Source: Candidatus Brocadiaceae bacterium (GTDB taxonomy: Bacteria; Planctomycetota; Brocadiia; Brocadiales; Bathyanammoxibiaceae). Taken from it: DNA of 12,637 nucleotides. The stretch spans positions 1 through 12,637 of the forward strand of contig JASEHG010000040.1 of the NCBI GenBank assembly GCA_030018855.1, given 5' to 3'. Positions within the stretch are counted from its first letter, which is position 1, and each line of letters opens with the position of its first letter. The notes under the pieces are model-generated. The model ran no database searches and was not told where the DNA came from. It saw only the letters and a list, made by a program, of their open reading frames with translations. Positions 6,076 to 12,590 of the stretch are shown here, piece after piece. The position numbers and the translations under genes were made by a program.

Positions 6076-6449
6076 CGCCCCTCGTGAGCTGGATACTACA
6101 AGGTCTTAAAGGGGTTAGGGAAGGGCTGAGGCATGTCGTGCCTTCGGCAGACTCGCTAAGGCGAGCCTTTGCCCTGGAAGGGACGGAGGGTCTCACACAG
6201 GAGGAGCTTGCCCTCCTGGAACGCCTGGCTAAGGCAGTGATACGGCGCCGCATGGCTACCCCTGCCATCCTCTTCCTGGAATCCCTTATACCGCTCAGTT
6301 ACATCGGAAGCCAGGTCATGCACTTCCTTAGACCTTTTATGACCTTCCTCTTCTCGCAAGAAGAATACGACAGGCTCTCCCACCTCCTGGAGAGGCGTTC
6401 AACCCTTGAACGCCTCATAGAGACTATAAAAAGGCTGGAAAAAGAGTGA
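6066..6449 (+). CDS. Conserved hypothetical protein of the MutL-like cluster
   Basis: A 127-residue protein with no Shine-Dalgarno that I can see at the ATG; a stop 18 bases upstream limits the frame. Residues 42-65 (LTQEELALLERLAKAVIRRR) form a charged helix, followed by MATPAILFLESLIPL (63-77), SYIGSQVMHFLRPFMTFLF and EEYDRLSHLLERR. I recall the ATPAILFLES ... GSQ block as recurrent in small proteins of unknown function. The hydrophobic stretch at 66-95 could be one or two membrane helices or a re-entrant membrane-binding segment. It is the first of six co-directional genes, 198 bp before the MutL-like ATPase. The start could instead be GTG at 6084 if the promoter at 6047-6075 is real. Function unknown. 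Confidence 0.78.
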   Translation: MLTSPLVSWILQGLKGVREGLRHVVPSADSLRRAFALEGTEGLTQEELALLERLAKAVIRRRMATPAILFLESLIPLSYIGSQVMHFLRPFMTFLFSQEEYDRLSHLLERRSTLERLIETIKRLEKE

Positions 6450-6486
6450 GTGCCCTGCTAAAAGCTGACATAGCATTTATAGAAAT

Positions 6487-6521
6487 GGTTATAGGGAGAC
6501 CTACGGGGAAACCCTATGGCT
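6487..6521 (+). other. Wobble-rich hairpin in the leader of the MutL-like gene
   Basis: GGTTATAGGG (6487-6496) can pair with CCCTATGGCT (6512-6521) over 10 bp, with three G-U pairs and a 15-base purine-rich loop. Pairs that hold only as RNA suggest a transcript structure. I do not recognise a riboswitch class. Confidence 0.25.
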
Positions 6522-6540
6522 GAGACGTAATCTTACCGAC

Positions 6541-6620
6541 TTCCCCCTCCCTTGAGGGGAGGGGGAAGGGGGAGGGTGTAGTTCACCCCCACCCTACCCT
6601 CCCCCCTCAAGGGGGAGGGT
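6541..6620. repeat. Inverted pair of C/G-rich CCCTCCC-TTGAGGGG repeats
   Basis: The left unit (6541-6578) and the right unit (6584-6620) are inverted copies of the same sequence. The right arm has a perfect 9-bp hairpin, CCCTCCCCC/GGGGGAGGG (6597-6619). The left unit returns at 12591-12628 with 37 of 38 positions identical. It fills most of the gap before the MutL-like gene. Confidence 0.85.
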
Positions 6621-6647
6621 ATTAAATCGCAACCTTTCAGAGGTTTT

Positions 6648-8447
6648 ATGGTAATGGTAGAACCCAAAGACCTTAACATAATCCTGGCCACGGACTGCGG
6701 CAGCACTACCACCAAGGCCATCCTCATAGAGAAAAAGGGGGAGGAGTACAGACAGACCTGCCGCGGAGAGGCACCTACCACTGTGGAGGCGCCCTTTGAA
6801 GACGTCACCCGTGGGGCACTAAATTCCTTCACCGAGTTAGAAGAGCTATCGGGCAGGAAGATACTGGATGGGGAAAAGATTATCATGCCTGCCAGGGGGG
6901 ATGAGGGTGTAGACGTCTACGTATCTACCAGTAGCGCCGGCGGGGGACTACAGATGATGGTAGCCGGGGCTGTGAGGTCAATGAGCGCCGAGAGTGCCCA
7001 GAGGGCGGCCCTGGGGGCAGGGGCCATTGTTACGGACGTTATAGCCTCTAACGATAAGCGGCTCCCGCACGAACGGATAGAGCTCATCCGTCAGCACCGT
7101 CCAGACATGATACTCCTCTCCGGGGGCACCGATGGCGGTACCGTGTCCCACGTGGTAGAGCTGGCCGAACACATCGCCGCCGCAAACCCCAGGGCCAGAC
7201 TGGGCACCACCTTTAAACTCCCCGTCCTTTATGCCGGAAACAAGGACGCAAGGGACACTATACGCAAGGTACTGGAAGAGAGGACCTACCTCCAGATAAC
7301 TGAGAACCTGCGTCCCTCACTGGAGGCCGAGAACCTGATGCCCGCCCGACAGAAGATACAGGACCTCTTCCTGGAACACGTCATGGCCCATGCCCCCGGC
7401 TATAAGAAACTCATGACCTGGACCTCCACTCCAATTATGCCTACCCCGGCCGCAGTTGGGGTAATTATAGAGAATGAGGCACGGAGACATGGTATAAGTA
7501 TTGTTGGGGTGGACATCGGCGGCGCTACTACCGACGTCTTCTCAGTCTTTGACGGTAACTTTACCAGGACGGTGAGCGCCAACCTGGGCCTCAGCTACAG
7601 CATCTCCAACGTCCTGGCCGAGACAGGGGCAGAGAACGTACTTAGGTGGATACCGTTTAACATGGGCGAGGCAGACCTGCGCAATCGTGTAAAGAACAAG
7701 ATGATTCGCCCCACTACCATACCTCAACTCCAGGAAGAACTGCAGATGGAACAGGCGATAGCCAGGGAGGCCCTCCGTCTGGCCTTTGAACAGCATAAAT
7801 CCCTGGCCGTGGGCCTTAAAGGCGTACAGAGGGTGAGAGACATATCAGAGACCTTTAAGGAGGTAAAGGAAGAGGGACTTGTGGATATGCTCAAGCTGGA
7901 CCTTCTCATCGGGAGTGGAGGGGTACTCTCCCATGCCCCCAGACGCCCCCAGGCCATGCTCATGCTCATAGATGCCTTCCTTCCAGAGGGCATAACCCGA
8001 CTGGGGGTGGACAGCATATTCATGATGCCCCATCTCGGGGTGCTGTCCTCTATCCAACCGGCCGCCGCCCAGGAGGTCTTTGAAAAAGATTGCCTGGTCC
8101 CACTGGGCACGTGCCTGGCCATCACCAATACGGGCAGGTGGGGTGAGAAATGCCTGGAGATTAAGTTAAATTACACGGATGGCAGAAAGACAGAGGACAG
8201 CGTACCTTTTGGAGAATTGAGGCTTTACCCCCTCGGCCCGAAGGAGGAGGCGGAGCTAGAGGCCCGTCCTGCCAGGGCCTTTGACCTGGGTAAAGGCAAG
8301 GGACATGACCTGAAGGCCAGGGTGACCGGAGGGGTAGTAGGGCTGGTGGTAGATACAAGGGGAAGACCCTTAAACATACCTAAAAATAACCGTATAGAAC
8401 TCCTTAAGAAATGGGCCAACGCCCTGGGGGCCTACCCCCACCCTTGA
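6648..8447 (+). CDS. MutL/GlmL-like ASKHA-fold ATPase
   Basis: A 599-residue protein of the family named glutamate mutase L (not the DNA-repair MutL). ATDCGSTTTKA (14-24) is the first phosphate loop, LLSGGTDGG lies near 155, VDIGGATTDVF (288-298) is the second phosphate loop and GSGGVLSHAP (near 422) the adenosine motif, so ATP binding is well supported. Relatives accompany B12-dependent glutamate mutase and are thought to act as reactivating chaperones. No mutase subunit is in this window. Here the neighbours are a barrel/KOW protein and three membrane proteins, so I infer an energy-supplying role in an envelope complex. AGAGG lies five bases before the ATG at 6648; a second ATG at 6654 is possible. 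The stop lies within an 8-bp repeat that continues downstream. Confidence 0.88.
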   Translation: MVMVEPKDLNIILATDCGSTTTKAILIEKKGEEYRQTCRGEAPTTVEAPFEDVTRGALNSFTELEELSGRKILDGEKIIMPARGDEGVDVYVSTSSAGGGLQMMVAGAVRSMSAESAQRAALGAGAIVTDVIASNDKRLPHERIELIRQHRPDMILLSGGTDGGTVSHVVELAEHIAAANPRARLGTTFKLPVLYAGNKDARDTIRKVLEERTYLQITENLRPSLEAENLMPARQKIQDLFLEHVMAHAPGYKKLMTWTSTPIMPTPAAVGVIIENEARRHGISIVGVDIGGATTDVFSVFDGNFTRTVSANLGLSYSISNVLAETGAENVLRWIPFNMGEADLRNRVKNKMIRPTTIPQLQEELQMEQAIAREALRLAFEQHKSLAVGLKGVQRVRDISETFKEVKEEGLVDMLKLDLLIGSGGVLSHAPRRPQAMLMLIDAFLPEGITRLGVDSIFMMPHLGVLSSIQPAAAQEVFEKDCLVPLGTCLAITNTGRWGEKCLEIKLNYTDGRKTEDSVPFGELRLYPLGPKEEAELEARPARAFDLGKGKGHDLKARVTGGVVGLVVDTRGRPLNIPKNNRIELLKKWANALGAYPHP

Positions 8448-8474
8448 ACCATTAGACTCTTGAACCTTTAAACT
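8443..8474. repeat. Octamer repeat CTTGAACC at the end of the MutL-like gene
   Basis: Units CTTGAACC, ATTAGACT, CTTGAACC and TTTAAACT follow each other in phase. The first contains the stop codon. On the opposite strand they read as GGTTCAAG, the same unit as in the array at 11633-11694. Confidence 0.65.
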
Positions 8475-8482
8475 TGTGATTT

Positions 8483-9613
8483 ATGACCCACGCATACACC
8501 CCAGGATTAAGAGTAGCCGAGAAGACCAGGATAAGGAAATCCAGGATATTGCCCCTCCCTGGAGAGGTGGTGGTAAAAAGGGGAGACCGTGTGGAGGCAG
8601 AGGGTGTGGTGGCCAGGACGGAACTCCCCGGAAAGGTCTTCTCCGTAAACGTGGCAGGAAGGTTGAGCATACCGCCCGGAGAAGTGGTAAAATATATGCT
8701 CAAGAGGGAGGGAGACCCTGTAGAAAAGGACGAAATCCTGGCAGAGAGTAAGTCCCTCTTCGCCTGGCTCAAGGCCTCCTGCAGTTCCCCAATAAAAGGG
8801 ACCGTGGAGACCATCTCAAGTATAACGGGCCAGGTACTCTTGAGGGAGCCGCCTCAACCCATAGAGGTCAGGGCCTATATAGGTGGAGAGGTGGTGGAGG
8901 TGATGGAGAAGGAGGGGGTAGTGGTGGAGACCAGTGCTACCTTTATCCATGGCATCTTTGGCGTAGGAGGGGAGGCAGTAGGCCCCCTGGAGTTGGGCGT
9001 AAGCTCCCCCGAGGAGGTGTTAGAACCTAAGGGGATAAGGCAAGACCATGCGGGAAAAATCCTTGTAGCCGGCTCACTGGTAACCTGGGAGGCAATGGAT
9101 AAGGCCAGGAATATGGGAGTATTGGGGATTGTTACGGGGGGGGTCTATGATGAGGACCTCCGCTCCCTCCTGGGCTACGACCTGGGCGTAGCCATTACGG
9201 GTTCTGAGAAAGTAGGGTTAACATTAATACTTACGGAGGGTTTCTCCAGGATTAATATGGCAAAAAAGACCTTTGAACTCCTTCAGGCCAGGAGGGGGAA
9301 GAAGGCCTCCATTAACGGTGCCACCCAGATAAGGGCGGGGGTAGTCAGGCCGGAGATAATCATCCCACTGGCCGATGGCGGTGGGGCTGCCCCCGAAACG
9401 GAGGAACCCCTGGTGGAGACGGGCATGGCGGTTGGAGCCATGGTCAGGGTCATAAGGGAACCCTACTTCGGCAAGATTGGGAAGGTAAAGAGCCTGCCGG
9501 CAGAACTACAGACCATTGAGACAGAGGCAAAGGTGAGGGTGGTAGAGATAACCCTGGCCGATAACTCTACTATTATAATCCCCAGGGCCAACGTGGAGAT
9601 GATACAACTTTGA
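8483..9613 (+). CDS. Conserved protein with barrel-sandwich (biotinyl-like) and KOW domains
   Basis: A 376-residue soluble protein. Residues 25-135 look like one or two barrel-sandwich (lipoyl/biotinyl-type) folds: VVVKRGDRVEAEGVVART, YMLKREGDPVEKDEILAES and SSPIKGTVETISSITGQVLL. No modifiable MKM lysine motif is seen, so it probably carries no cofactor. Residues 185-300 form an alpha/beta middle region (ILVAGSLVTWEAMDKARNMG, GIVTGGVYDEDL). Residues 315-376 look like a KOW/SH3 barrel (GAMVRVIREPYFGKIGKVKS ... IIIPRANVEMIQL). A stop just upstream fixes the ATG, which has no clear Shine-Dalgarno. The gene follows the MutL-like ATPase by 35 bp and is probably its adaptor. The final 9 codons are duplicated at 9661-9687. 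Confidence 0.8.
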   Translation: MTHAYTPGLRVAEKTRIRKSRILPLPGEVVVKRGDRVEAEGVVARTELPGKVFSVNVAGRLSIPPGEVVKYMLKREGDPVEKDEILAESKSLFAWLKASCSSPIKGTVETISSITGQVLLREPPQPIEVRAYIGGEVVEVMEKEGVVVETSATFIHGIFGVGGEAVGPLELGVSSPEEVLEPKGIRQDHAGKILVAGSLVTWEAMDKARNMGVLGIVTGGVYDEDLRSLLGYDLGVAITGSEKVGLTLILTEGFSRINMAKKTFELLQARRGKKASINGATQIRAGVVRPEIIIPLADGGGAAPETEEPLVETGMAVGAMVRVIREPYFGKIGKVKSLPAELQTIETEAKVRVVEITLADNSTIIIPRANVEMIQL

Positions 9614-9699
9614 GACTTGTCATTGTAGGGGCACGGCGCGCCGTGCCCCTACAGGGCAAAGCAAATGTGGAGATGATTAAACTTTGAGACTTGTCACTG
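9587..9699 (+). repeat. Duplicated 3' end of the KOW gene, copies at 9587-9625 and 9661-9699
   Basis: The two 39-bp copies agree at 34 positions. Both encode an ANVEM-I-x-L tail and stop, so the second copy keeps the frame and stop of the gene. Between them lies the 30-bp palindrome. The second copy supplies the TTG and the GGAG of the next gene. Confidence 0.85.
9624..9653. repeat. Perfect 30-bp palindrome of the TAGGGGC family
   Basis: TGTAGGGGCACGGCG meets its exact complement between 9638 and 9639. The arm shares TAGGGGC with the palindrome at 3267-3292 but has a different core. It is inserted within the duplicated gene end. Confidence 0.92.
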
Positions 9700-10910
9700 A
9701 ACTTTTTATGATAACTGTGGTAGCTGGACTTATGCTGCTACCTTTAATCCCCCTCCAGGCAGGAGAGCTTATACCCCCAAAGAGTTTCAAGGCGTATGAT
9801 ACCCCCAATGATGGGGGGGAGTCCATCAGTCTAGTCTGGCGGGCCTCCCCCAGTGATTCTCCGGAGGTAGATTATGTCCTCCACATGGCCAATTCTCCCG
9901 AGGGGCCCTGGCAGGAGGTCATGAGGGTAAGGTCAAACACTTACTATAAAAACAGTGCCCTTGAGCGGTTTGGTTTCCGAAAGAGAAACAAGGACACTCA
10001 TCTCCTCCAGATAGACCCCAGACGCCACTTTTCTTCGGATAAGAACAGAAAGGCCCTCTACTACTTCAAGCTGGCCATAGCCAGGGGGGAGGAGTTCATC
10101 CCAGTAGAGAAGGTAGTGTCAGGCAGGGCCAGGGGGAACTGGTTCAATACCGCTAAGTTAAACAACTTTATAATTATGATAGCCTTCTCTGGGGTGGTGC
10201 TATTCTTTATAATCCATGCCAGGAGGAATCCCAAGCTCTTCCTGCGGAAGATAAGTGGGCTGGATGCGGTGGATGAGGCCCTGGGCAGGGCCACGGAGAT
10301 GGGCAGGCCAGTGCTCTTCGTCCATGGTCTCACCGGCATGGGCAGTATATCCACCATGGCCTCAGTGAACATCCTGAGCCGTATAGCCAACCGCATAGCG
10401 GAGTACGACGCCGAGCTCAAGGTGGTGAACAACGACCCCATCGTCCTCTCAGTCAGTCAGGAGGTGGTCAAGGAGGCCTATCTGGAGGCCGGGCGTCCGG
10501 ACGCCTATAACCAGGATAACGTGGTAATGGTGGCCTCTGAACAGTTCCCTTACGTGGCGGCGGTCGGCGGCATCATGACCAGGGAGAGACCGGCGGCCAA
10601 CTTCTTCATGGGCTACTTCTATGCCGAGAGCCTCATCCTGGCCGAGACGGGCGCCTCCACGGGGGCCATCCAGATAGCAGGCACTGACTCCTATACCCAG
10701 CTCCCCTTTTTCATCACCACCTGCGACTACACCCTTATGGGAGAAGAGCTGTACGCCGCCAGTGCCTATCTCTCCAGGGAACCAATGCTGTTGGGGAGTC
10801 TCAGGGCACAGGACCTGGGCAAGGCGGCTATCATAGTCATCCTCTTCTTCGGGACGGCCCTCTCCAGTTTTGGCATAGGGTTCATCAGTCAGGTCTTTCG
10901 GGCATTCTGA
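9684..10910 (+). CDS. DUF6754 membrane protein with exported FN3-like domain
   Basis: A 408-residue protein. Residues 9-27 (ITVVAGLMLLPLIPLQA) form a signal peptide or anchor. Residues 30-150 look like an extracytoplasmic beta domain of FN3 type (SISLVWRASPSD, YYFKLAIARGEEF). A membrane helix follows at about 160-178, then a cytoplasmic alpha/beta domain of about 190 residues with RPVLFVHGLTGMGSISTMAS, AAVGGIMTRERP and AGTDSYTQLPFFITTCDYTLMGEELYAASAYL, which I recognise as DUF6754. A final helix lies at about 383-402. I chose TTG 9684: GGAG lies 11 bases upstream and an arginine follows. ATG 9708 is an alternative without a Shine-Dalgarno. Its start was probably coupled to the stop of the KOW gene (TTGA). 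Function unknown. Confidence 0.82.
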   Translation: MRLVTELFMITVVAGLMLLPLIPLQAGELIPPKSFKAYDTPNDGGESISLVWRASPSDSPEVDYVLHMANSPEGPWQEVMRVRSNTYYKNSALERFGFRKRNKDTHLLQIDPRRHFSSDKNRKALYYFKLAIARGEEFIPVEKVVSGRARGNWFNTAKLNNFIIMIAFSGVVLFFIIHARRNPKLFLRKISGLDAVDEALGRATEMGRPVLFVHGLTGMGSISTMASVNILSRIANRIAEYDAELKVVNNDPIVLSVSQEVVKEAYLEAGRPDAYNQDNVVMVASEQFPYVAAVGGIMTRERPAANFFMGYFYAESLILAETGASTGAIQIAGTDSYTQLPFFITTCDYTLMGEELYAASAYLSREPMLLGSLRAQDLGKAAIIVILFFGTALSSFGIGFISQVFRAF

Positions 10911-10925
10911 CACAGGAGGCACAAC

Positions 10926-11579
10926 TTGTCCTTTCTACGCAGAACCGTACCTCTGGCCATAGCCTTTACCGTCGGGGTGCTTATGGCCTTTCAGTACTTC
11001 GTCCCGCATCCCCACTCCAAGGCCTTCCTGGAACTCATGACCCGCTGGGACAGGATAATTGCAGGCTTCGCCGTGTTCATCGGGATATACAGCCTCTTCC
11101 ACCTCCACTGGACCCGTATCCGTAGAAAGGCCGCGGGGTGGGGTTACAGTATCTTCGTCTTCCTGGGTGCAGGTATCACCATCGCCTTTGGCCTCTATAA
11201 CGGCGGAGAGGCCTTCTGGCATGATAAAAAGGAAGACACCATGTTTGACTGGCTCTTCCTCTACGTACAGGTACCTGCCGGGGCCACCATCTTCTCCATC
11301 CTCGCCTTTTTTATGGCCTCGGCGGCCTACAGGACCTTCAGGGCCAGGACGGTAGAATCCACAGTACTCCTGATAGCCGCCATCATCGTCATGCTGGGAA
11401 GGGTACCTGTAGGGGCCCTCATCTCCCCCTATATCCCGGTGGTGGCAGATTGGATTATGGGTGTGCCGAATCTGGCCGCCAAGCGGGGGATACTCCTGGG
11501 CGTTAGCCTGGGTGCCATTGCCACCTCTATCAAGATTATCTTTGGGGTAGAAAGGCAGTATCTGGGCGGAGGAGACTAA
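10926..11579 (+). CDS. Six-helix integral membrane protein of the MutL-like cluster
   Basis: A 217-residue hydrophobic protein starting at TTG. AGGAGG (10914-10919) lies exactly six bases upstream, which decides this start. Helices are expected near residues 7-26, 43-60, 72-92, 110-132, 141-163 and 185-205. Loops carry HLHWTRIRRKAAGWG and NGGEAFWHDKKEDTMFDW. No catalytic motif is recognised. It begins 15 bp after the DUF6754 gene and is surely co-transcribed with it. The two TTG starts in a row suggest weak, tuned expression of the membrane parts. The tail (VERQYLGGGD) is partly repeated in the DNA just downstream. It is likely a membrane-embedded partner of the DUF6754 protein, inferred from position only. 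Confidence 0.85.
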   Translation: MSFLRRTVPLAIAFTVGVLMAFQYFVPHPHSKAFLELMTRWDRIIAGFAVFIGIYSLFHLHWTRIRRKAAGWGYSIFVFLGAGITIAFGLYNGGEAFWHDKKEDTMFDWLFLYVQVPAGATIFSILAFFMASAAYRTFRARTVESTVLLIAAIIVMLGRVPVGALISPYIPVVADWIMGVPNLAAKRGILLGVSLGAIATSIKIIFGVERQYLGGGD

Positions 11580-11630
11580 GACAGGGGACAGGGTAGAAAG
11601 GCAGTATCTGGATGGGGGAAAACTAAGACA
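11545..11630 (+). repeat. Near-tandem duplication of the six-helix gene's 3' end
   Basis: Copies at 11545-11583 and 11591-11630 share a perfect 21-bp left part and ACTAAGACA at the right end, with a divergent 9-10 bp core. Only seven bases lie between them. The second copy is non-coding. Confidence 0.85.
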
Positions 11631-11632
11631 TG

Positions 11633-11694
11633 TGGTTCAAGAGTTTAAGAGTCCAAAAGTTCAAAGTTAGAGGGTTCAAAGGTTTAAGGGTTCA
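11633..11694. repeat. Degenerate octamer array, consensus RGTTCAAR
   Basis: About eight units of eight bases follow in near-perfect phase (GGTTCAAG, AGTTTAAG, AGTCCAAA, AGTTCAAA, one 7-base unit, GGTTCAAA, GGTTTAAG, GGTTCAAT). The last unit runs into the ATG at 11695, and its AAGGG is the only Shine-Dalgarno candidate for the next gene. Confidence 0.75.
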
Positions 11695-12525
11695 ATGGGA
11701 AGATTCCTCAATATAGACAGGCGCATAATCTTTGCGGCCGTAGCCCTGGCGGTCATCGGGTCACTGCTCGTAGATTTTAGCCTGCCCGTACCAGCCACCG
11801 CACCCGTACAGCAGATATTTGACAAGATAGAATCCCTGCCTCCAGGCGCCCATTTCCTCCTCTCCTTTGATTACGACCCCTCAAGCAAGGAAGAACTCCA
11901 GCCCATGGCCCTCGCCCTCCTCCACCACTGCTTCCAGCGGGGGGTGAAGGTGATTGGCATGACCCATAACCCTGGGGGGACAGGACTGGCCGAGCAGGCC
12001 CTGAACTCCATCGCTTCTATTTATCAGAGGAAATACAAAGAGGACTACGTCTTCCTGGGCTACAAACCAGGAGGGGCCTCATTGGTTATCAATATGGGGG
12101 AAGACATACACACCGCCTTCTTGAAAGACTTTTATGGAAACGACACTACTACCCTGCCGGCACTACAAGGCGTAGAGAGCCTCAGGGACATAGACTACCT
12201 GGTTGACCTGGCGGCCGGGGTTACGATAGAGACCTGGATAGCCTTCGGCAGGGAAAAATACCAGTTTGAGATGGGGGCCGGCTGTACGGCAGTCATCGGT
12301 CCGGAGATGTACCCCTTTCTAGACAGCCGCCAGATAAATGGCCTCATGGCAGGCCTAAAAGGGGCGGCAGAGTACGAGGTACTGGTGGAACGCAAGGCCC
12401 AGGCCTTTGAGGGTATGAGACCCCAGAGCGTGACCCACTGTCTGGTAATCCTCTTAGTCCTCTTTGGAAACGTAGCCTTCTTCGTTAGCGGCAGTTTCAG
12501 GACACAGAGGAGACCACGGAGATGA
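11695..12525 (+). CDS. Bitopic membrane protein with large extracytoplasmic domain, unknown function
   Basis: A 276-residue protein. Helices at about 9-29 (IIFAAVALAVIGSLLVDF) and 246-266 (THCLVILLVLFGNVAFFV) enclose a domain of about 215 residues. That domain starts with alternating hydrophobic strands and helices (HFLLSFDYDPSSKEELQPMA, RGVKVIGMTHNPGGTGLAEQ) suggestive of a Rossmann-like fold, and goes on to YLVDLAAGVTIETWIAFG and GAGCTAVIGPEMYPFLDSRQ. I know no named family for it. The C-terminal tail is basic (RTQRRPRR) and fits the cytoplasm, so the domain would be outside. The ATG lies in the octamer array. It is the last gene of the cluster and a plausible substrate or partner for the DUF6754 and six-helix proteins. 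Confidence 0.8.
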   Translation: MGRFLNIDRRIIFAAVALAVIGSLLVDFSLPVPATAPVQQIFDKIESLPPGAHFLLSFDYDPSSKEELQPMALALLHHCFQRGVKVIGMTHNPGGTGLAEQALNSIASIYQRKYKEDYVFLGYKPGGASLVINMGEDIHTAFLKDFYGNDTTTLPALQGVESLRDIDYLVDLAAGVTIETWIAFGREKYQFEMGAGCTAVIGPEMYPFLDSRQINGLMAGLKGAAEYEVLVERKAQAFEGMRPQSVTHCLVILLVLFGNVAFFVSGSFRTQRRPRR

Positions 12526-12537
12526 TAAAAATACCTC

Positions 12538-12552
12538 TCCGCCTCAGGCGGA
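12538..12552. repeat. TCCGCCTCAGGCGGA palindrome
   Basis: A 15-bp sequence with perfect 7-bp arms, identical to 3325-3339 inside the MITE-like element. It lies 13 bp after the stop of the last gene. The outer CTC/GAG bases extend the stem imperfectly. No U-run follows, so it is not a typical terminator. Confidence 0.85.
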
Positions 12553-12590
12553 AAGGAGAGATATGAAAAAGTGCATAGGTATCGTTAGAT

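Noticed and set aside
6511..6532. CTGAGA near a paired stem, resembling a TPP riboswitch
   Set aside because: The second conserved block (CCTGAT ... and the AATGCCAGCG-type helix) is absent and the gene is unrelated to thiamine.
6450..6647. Cobalamin riboswitch expected ahead of a mutase-chaperone gene
   Set aside because: No GCCACTG-type B12 box or related core could be found; most of the gap is the C/G-rich repeat.
6648..8447. DNA mismatch-repair MutL
   Set aside because: The motifs are ASKHA-type (DCGSTTTK, DIGGATTD), not GHKL-type, so only the name is shared.
12509..12576. Fourth gene-tail duplication after the last gene (GGAGATGATAAAAA against GGAGAGATATGAAAAA)
   Set aside because: The match is short, gapped and purine-rich, well below the quality of the other three.
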